NCBI GenBank assembly: GCA_963803755.1
Contig: CAWDNP010000011.1
Span: forward strand, 186,001-250,000
From: CAVUPF01 sp963803755
GTDB taxonomy: Bacteria; Actinomycetota; Thermoleophilia; Solirubrobacterales; 70-9
Direction of reading: 5' to 3'
DNA: 64,000 nt
Under the pieces are notes generated by a model that ran no database searches, was not told where the DNA came from, and saw only the letters and a list, made by a program, of their open reading frames with translations. The position numbers were made by a program, and so were the translations under genes. Of the stretch, positions 59,408-64,000 are shown piece after piece; within the stretch, counting starts at the first letter, position 1; the number at the start of each line of letters is the position of its first letter.

Positions 59408-59622
59408 GCAGCGCCAGATCAAGCTAGGCAGAGCGGCGCGGCCAGAATGCGGGCTCGGTGAGTCGATCAGTCCCGTTTACTGACGGGGCTTGCGCAACCG
59501 AGGCACTGCCCATCCGATCAGGGCTCCCAGGAGGGCCGCAATCAGCAACGCGAAGATCGGGCAGCGGCGATGAGCGGTCACAAGCTAGGGTCGCGCAGAC
59601 CAGTCAATGCAAGGAGGTTTCG

Positions 59623-60105
59623 ATGCACCGCAGACATATGGGCGTTTTGCCGGTAGCCGCCTTTCTCATCGCCGGCCTGTTCGTTGCGGGTTGTGGGAGC
59701 AGCAGCTCGACGACCACGACGACGGCCGCAATCTCCAAGGCCGAATTCGTGGCGAAGGGCAACGCGAGCTGCGTGGCTAACCAAAAGAAGCAACAAGCTG
59801 AATTCATGGCCTTCTTCAAAAAACATGGCATCAGCGAAAAGACAGAACCGACCAAGGCCCAGCAGACGGAACTCGTCGACGCCGTTTTCGTTCCCAATGT
59901 CCAGACTCAGATCGATTTCGTTAAAGCACTTGGAGCGCCGGCTGGCGAGGAACAACAGGTGACCTCGGCGCTGGAAACCGCCCAAGAAGCGCTGAACAAG
60001 GTCAAGGCCAAGCCTGAACTTGCTTTCAGCAAGCCCAGCCCTTTCAAGGCGACCGGAGAAAAGCTCCACGCGCTTGGGCTTACTCAGTGCGCAAAAGAAA
60101 CCTGA
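59623..60105 (+). CDS. Lipoprotein with a helical mature domain
   Basis: 160 residues from ATG 59623, with aaggagg eight bases upstream. The signal peptide has a lipobox (LFVAGC), then GSSSSTTTTTA. The mature domain is mostly helical: ISKAEFVAKGNASCVANQKK and VFVPNVQTQIDFVKALGAPA, with two cysteines (NASCVAN, LTQCAKE). This layout recurs in Thermoleophilia lipoproteins of unknown function. A strong terminator follows. Confidence 0.7.
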   Translation: MHRRHMGVLPVAAFLIAGLFVAGCGSSSSTTTTTAAISKAEFVAKGNASCVANQKKQQAEFMAFFKKHGISEKTEPTKAQQTELVDAVFVPNVQTQIDFVKALGAPAGEEQQVTSALETAQEALNKVKAKPELAFSKPSPFKATGEKLHALGLTQCAKET

Positions 60106-60127
60106 GCAGGTCAAAACCATCCAACGA

Positions 60128-60156
60128 GCAAAAGGGCGCCTCAGGCGCCCTTTTGC
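60128..60156 (+). terminator. Rho-independent-like terminator
   Basis: GCAAAAGGGCGCC (60128-60140) pairs perfectly with GGCGCCCTTTTGC (60144-60156) around a TCA loop, 22 bp after the lipoprotein stop. The A-tract and T-tract are part of the stem, so it could act on both strands. Confidence 0.75.
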
Positions 60157-60298
60157 TGTTCCAATCCTCCTATCTGGGGATGGCAGCCAGCGAGGATCGC
60201 TTCGCAGATTGAACGGCAGCAAGCTGTCACGACGCCTGTCCCATGCATCTCTGCAGCCAAAGCTCAAACACAGCTGCACTCGTTCCGAACTGGTTGAG

Positions 60299-60391
60299 AT
60301 GGAATCGCCCGTGCTCGTCATAATCTGCAGCCTCGTGGTCGCGGCCGTGCTGATCGCCCTGGTTGCGCACCTTCCCGCAGATTGGAACTGA
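60299..60391 (+). CDS. 30-residue membrane microprotein, copy 2
   Basis: MESPVLVIICSLVVAAVLIA, LVAHLPADWN. It has the same length as copy 1 (51124-51216), and the upstream sequence (gttccgaactggttgag) is also shared. The downstream hairpin of copy 1 is not conserved; a family-3 MITE-like end begins 17 bp after the stop. Confidence 0.6.
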   Translation: MESPVLVIICSLVVAAVLIALVAHLPADWN

Positions 60392-60453
60392 GCGCGGCCG
60401 ACGGGGCTAAGGACCTATCCCGTTAGAGATCGCACCCTGAGACAGACCTAGGG

Positions 60454-61620
60454 CGGACTAACCCCAAGTACCCCGGACACCTCCGGGCTCCGTAGGGACG
60501 CCTTCATTCGGACGCCCCGGCCATGGCCGGGGCGTCCGCGCGCTCACCCACGCTTCCTGACGCCAATCAATGAAGCACCAAAAGGGAGCGCGCAATGACA
60601 GAGGATGACGTGCTGTTCGGATTCCGCCTGCGGCTGTTCACCCTGGCCGAGGAGCTGGGCAACGTTCAGAGGCCTGCCGGGCGATGGGGGTGGCCAGGTC
60701 TACCTACTACGCCTGGAAGCCGAAGCTGGAGCGCTACGGCCTTAACGGACTGCGAGTCAGGGAGCGCCGTCGCCCGCGGATGCCCAACCAGGTCGGCCCT
60801 CACCTCGAGCACCGCATCCTCGCCTTTGCCCTCGGCCACCCCGGCTTCGGACCCAGGCGTATCTCAGCCGAGCTGGCGAGGGAGAAGTGGGGCGGGATCG
60901 CGATCTCTGAGAACGGCGTCTGGTGCGTGCTCAAGCGCTTTAACCTCAACACCCGCTCCAAGCGCCTGGCGCTGATCGCCCGCCACGCCGATCCCTACGA
61001 GCGCAAGCCCGAGCACCCGCCGAAGGAGCTGCACATCGACGCCTCTTGCCCCGGCGAGAAGGTGCAGATGGACTGCTTTTACGTCGGGCGCCTCTCGGGC
61101 AGCAAAGGGGTGATCTGGCAATACACCGCAATCGACGTCGCCTCCGCCTACACCTGGGCCTTCCTTCGCTCCACCGAGCACAACCCCACCGCCCGGTACA
61201 CCGCCGAGCTGGTCCATCTGGTTGCCAAAGACCTCAAGCAGGCGGGCTGGAAGCTCGGCGAGGTCACCACCGATAACGGCTCGGAGTTCCGCGCCGAGGG
61301 CTTCGGCAAGGCACTCGCCAACCACAAAGCCACCCAGCGCAAGATCAAGGCCGGGCGGCCGAACTCAAACGGCTGCGTGGAGCGAGTGCAGCTGACGATC
61401 TTGGAGGAGTGCTGGCGGCCGGCCTTCTCGCGCTCGCTGGCGCCGAGGATCACGGCGCTGCGGCGCGACCTCGATGAGTACCTGCGTTACTACAACACCG
61501 ACCGTGCCCACACGGGCAGGCTGACGAAGGGGCGGGTGCCGGCGGATATCGTCTTCGGCGCCCGCAAGATGGCGAGCGTGAGATGAACCCGACCTGTCTT
61601 CACATCTCGGGGTTAGGACG
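60454..61620 (+). mobile_element. IS481-family insertion sequence, frameshifted copy
   Basis: 1167 bp, one base shorter than the copy at 22076-23243, with the same ends. It is flanked by an 8-bp direct duplication ACCTAGGG (60446-60453 and 61621-61628), which again contains CTAG. The 30-bp leader palindrome is at 60509-60538. Confidence 0.93.
60595..61586 (+). pseudogene. IS481-family transposase, single-base deletion
   Basis: It matches the 22217-23209 gene except for one C missing near 60667 (gttcag against gttccag), after codon 24. The remaining frame is intact from about 60684 (MGVARSTYYAWKPKLERYGL onward) and keeps the DDE residues. A shortened protein lacking the first helices could start there, but it would miss part of the DNA-binding domain. 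Transposition would otherwise depend on the intact copy. Confidence 0.92.
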
Positions 61621-61655
61621 ACCTAGGGGCACGCCCCCTAACGGGATAGGTCCTA

Positions 61656-61764
61656 AAGACGATCCGAGCAGCTCTCGGGCCGAATGAAGGAAGAAGAGCG
61701 CACCAGACGAACTGCTCTAACTGAGCTCAACTCGACAACCTCAGCAACGGAACCAGTGCCTAGC
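61656..61764. other. Short unique stretch between two insertion sequences
   Basis: About 110 bp of non-repeated DNA without a supported gene; it ends in the 7-bp duplication GCCTAGC (61758-61764) that flanks the IS21 copy. Confidence 0.5.
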
Positions 61765-61901
61765 TGTCAAGGCCGGTTGAAAACTCACCCACCTGCGCCG
61801 GTTGAATATTCACCCACCTCCGTCCCTTCGAGCGGTTGAAGGAGAGGCCCCGCCTGCGCAGCGGAGCCCGTAGGGCGGAGCAGAGCAGGCGGGGCGCGCG
61901 C

Positions 61902-62660
61902 TCAGTCCCTGGGCGGCGGCGAGCCCAGGTCCTTGTCGCGCAGCCTGAAGCTGTCGCCTTTGAGGGAGAGGATCTCGGCGTGGTGCACCAGCCGGTCGAT
62001 CATCGCCGCGGCGACTACTTCGTCGCCGAAGATCTCCCCCCAGGCCGAGAAGGGCTTGTTCGAGGTGACGATCAATGAGGCGCGCTCATAGCGCGCCGAG
62101 ACCAAGCTGAACATCAGGTTGGCGGCCTCGGGGTCAAAGGGGATGTAGCCGACCTCATCGACGACGATCAGGGGCACGAAGCCCAAACGGCGCAGCTCGG
62201 CCTCGAGCTTGCCCGCTCGCTTTGCCTCGCCCAGCCGTGCCACCCACTCGGTCGCGGTGGCGAACTGCACGCGTTGGCCGGCGAGGCAGGCGCGGATGCC
62301 GAGGGCGATCGCCAGGTGGGTCTTGCCCGTCCCCGGCGGGCCCAGGAGGACCACGTTCTCTTTGCCGTGGCAGAAATCGAGCTGGCCAAGGTGCTCGATC
62401 ACCTGCTTCTTAACCGAGTGCTGGAAGGTGAAGTCAAACTCCTCAAGGGTCTTTCGGGCTCCGAAGCGAGCCGCCTTGATCCGGCTCTCGCCGCCGTGGC
62501 TCTCGCGCGAGGCGACCTCGGTGGAGAGCACGGCCTCAAGGAAGCGCTCGTGGGACCACTCCTCCTCGCGGGCCCGCTCGCTGAGCTTGGGCAGCGCCAT
62601 GGCTGCAGCCGGCGCCTTTAAGGCGCGGAAGAGGTAGGTGAGCTCCGAGGTCTTGCTCAT
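61902..62660 (-). CDS. istB: IS21-family helper ATPase IstB, copy 2
   Basis: 252 residues, apparently identical to the copy at 1973-2731, with Walker A GPPGTGKT and Walker B LIVVDE. Its start overlaps the istA stop. The 11-bp hairpin after the stop (61847-61895) is conserved as well. Confidence 0.95.
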   Translation of the reverse strand: MSKTSELTYLFRALKAPAAAMALPKLSERAREEEWSHERFLEAVLSTEVASRESHGGESRIKAARFGARKTLEEFDFTFQHSVKKQVIEHLGQLDFCHGKENVVLLGPPGTGKTHLAIALGIRACLAGQRVQFATATEWVARLGEAKRAGKLEAELRRLGFVPLIVVDEVGYIPFDPEAANLMFSLVSARYERASLIVTSNKPFSAWGEIFGDEVVAAAMIDRLVHHAEILSLKGDSFRLRDKDLGSPPPRD

Positions 62661-63862
62661 GCCGGGATCAGGGCGTCATAGCGCTTAAGGGGGCGCAGCT
62701 CGACCTCTACCTCGGGGCCGCGACGGCGATCGCCGCGCAGCTGATCGAGGGCGACCTGGTGGGCGGGGTCGGTGAAGGTGAGGCCCTTGGCGAAGGAGCG
62801 CCGGTGGCTGGCAACGACCTCGCCGCTGTCAAGCGCGACGGCGGCGAGGTGGCGCTGGCCGATCCTCGCCTCGACTCGCCGCCCGGCAAGGCGTGGGTCC
62901 AGCGAGTAGTCGTTGGTGTCGAAGCGCAGGTAGGGCTGGGAGGGAACCCTGATCACGAAACGGCACTCGGTGTCGGGCATTTGATCGGGTAAGGGGCGCA
63001 TCCGCTCGCGCTCTTTCGCGAGGCGCTCGGCTGGCCTCGCGCGGATCGTCTTCAAGAGGCGCCCCCCGACCCGCTCCTCCCAGGCGTCGAGCTCTGCCTG
63101 GAAATGCTCGGGCGAGGCGAAGTGCCGGCCGGGCTCGAAGTTGGTCTCAATGAAGCCCTGGTGGCGCTCGATGATTCCCTTGGCCTGGGGGTCGCGAGCC
63201 TCGCAGAAGTGCCAGCCGACCGGCAGCGCTCCGCAGAAGGCGGCGAACTCCTCAGTCGGTCGCCCGCCGCCGGCGTGAAGGGCGCCCTCGCGGTCCCAGA
63301 CGATCGTCTTTGGCATCGCACCGAGGAAAGTGAGGCAGCGCGAGATGCCGAAGCGCAGGTCGTGGCCCTGCTTGGAGAAGACCAGTGAAGAGGCGGCCGC
63401 TCGCGACCATCCAAGGGCACAGGTGACGACGTAGCCGGGGCGGGTCTGACCGTGGCCGACGGGGATCTCGCGCGCTGGGCGCCAGACGTCGAACTGGCAG
63501 ATTTCCCCGGGGCGGTAGCTGGTGCGCTGGTAGGTGCGGGGGGCCTTAAAGCGGAGGCGCACCCCGCGCAGGTAGTCGTCGAGGATCGACTTTCCGCCCC
63601 GATAGCCGTCTGCTTCGATTTCCTCGCGGATCCGCTTGCCGGGCAGTGTCGCGTCGTCTTCCAGCAGCCGCTGGATCTCATCCTTGAAGGGGTCGAGCTT
63701 CGATGGCTGTGGAGCACGGCGATAGCGCGGTGGCTTCTCAGAGCGAAGGGCGGCGCGGACTGTGTTTCGGTCCCGGCCGCTGCGGCGAGCGATCTCGCGG
63801 ATCGAGAGCCCCTCGACCTCGTGCATCCGCCTGATCTCGGCCCACTGCTCCACGTCCAGCAT
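62657..63862 (-). CDS. istA: IS21-family transposase IstA, copy 2
   Basis: 401 residues, apparently identical to the copy at 771-1976, with the complete helix-turn-helix and D125, D190, E232. Both copies should be active. Confidence 0.95.
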   Translation of the reverse strand: MLDVEQWAEIRRMHEVEGLSIREIARRSGRDRNTVRAALRSEKPPRYRRAPQPSKLDPFKDEIQRLLEDDATLPGKRIREEIEADGYRGGKSILDDYLRGVRLRFKAPRTYQRTSYRPGEICQFDVWRPAREIPVGHGQTRPGYVVTCALGWSRAAASSLVFSKQGHDLRFGISRCLTFLGAMPKTIVWDREGALHAGGGRPTEEFAAFCGALPVGWHFCEARDPQAKGIIERHQGFIETNFEPGRHFASPEHFQAELDAWEERVGGRLLKTIRARPAERLAKERERMRPLPDQMPDTECRFVIRVPSQPYLRFDTNDYSLDPRLAGRRVEARIGQRHLAAVALDSGEVVASHRRSFAKGLTFTDPAHQVALDQLRGDRRRGPEVEVELRPLKRYDALIPA

Positions 63863-64000
63863 TCCCTTCTCCTCGCCTCGGTCTTCTTGACCGAGTGAGG
63901 GTCGAAGCGTTGCCGGACGAGACCTACACGCTCAGAGTGGGTGAGATTTCGACCGGCCCAGGTGGGTGATTATTGGGCCGGCGACGACAGCCTAGCAAAG

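Larger units (their letters stand above)
60408..61655. repeat. Family-3 MITE-like element interrupted by the IS481 copy
   Basis: The left part (60408-60453) begins TAAGGACCTATCCCGTTAGA. The right part (61621-61655) ends TAACGGGATAGGTCCTA. Removing the IS and one 8-bp duplication leaves a roughly 73-bp element with matching inverted ends. The IS therefore arrived after the MITE-like element. Confidence 0.7.
61765..63989 (-). mobile_element. IS21-family insertion sequence, complete copy 2 (inverted)
   Basis: 2225 bp, the reverse of copy 1 at 644-2868 and the same length. It is flanked by a 7-bp direct duplication GCCTAGC (61758-61764 and 63990-63996). This duplication differs from that of copy 1, so the two do not bound a single composite transposon. 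Confidence 0.94.

Overview
This GC-rich window carries protein families typical of Actinomycetota, probably class Thermoleophilia (Solirubrobacterales-like). The indicators are short secreted proteins that begin with a LALFVALGGxxYA-type leader, secreted proteins ending in a PASTA-like domain (PRLAGKKLKxAKKALTKA), F420/deazaflavin-type oxidoreductases, DUF7144, amphi-Trp and GAP-family proteins. The taxon is inferred from families only; no rRNA or tRNA gene was seen.

Layout. 0.6-2.9 kb: a complete IS21-family element splits a NERD nuclease gene; an apparently identical copy lies inverted at 61.8-64.0 kb. 4-9.8 kb: hypothetical and secreted proteins and a phosphoesterase. 9.9-13.3 kb: a defence-like cluster (NERD-like fragment, HsdR-N-like nuclease, frameshifted Mrr endonuclease, GHKL ATPase, STAS-like protein). 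14-21.5 kb: small secreted, lipoprotein and membrane genes. 21.6-24.7 kb: a broken RHS/YD-repeat polymorphic toxin with a directly adjacent membrane protein that looks like its immunity partner; an IS481-family element sits in the last codons of the toxin. 24.7-28.9 kb: DHFR-like reductase, truncated PPOX oxidoreductase and secreted proteins. 29.1-32.6 kb: a toxin-antitoxin island with VapBC, two MNT/HEPN systems and a previously unnamed 50-residue third gene present after both HEPN genes. 33-44.8 kb: the most chromosome-like, gene-dense part (methyltransferases, MFS exporter, diacylglycerol kinase/amphi-Trp/PAP2 operon, GAP protein, holin-phosphodiesterase fusion, metallo-hydrolase). 45-60.4 kb: secreted proteins, lipoproteins, microproteins and many gene fragments. 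60.4-64 kb: a second IS481-family copy (frameshifted) and the second IS21 copy.

The window is unusually rich in mobile and repetitive DNA. Besides the four IS copies there are three families of short inverted-repeat, MITE-like elements (about 163 bp, five full copies and one fragment; 170 bp, two copies and one fragment; one family with TAAGGxCCTATCCCG ends), REP-like palindromes, and duplicated gene blocks. All four IS insertions lie at or next to CTAG. Many genes are broken by single-base indels, often in short homopolymers, so either decay is heavy or the assembly carries indel errors.

The candidates most worth following are the RHS toxin/immunity pair, the MNT-HEPN-orf50 module, the 30-residue membrane microprotein present twice with mainly synonymous differences, and the HsdR-N/Mrr/ATPase/STAS cluster.
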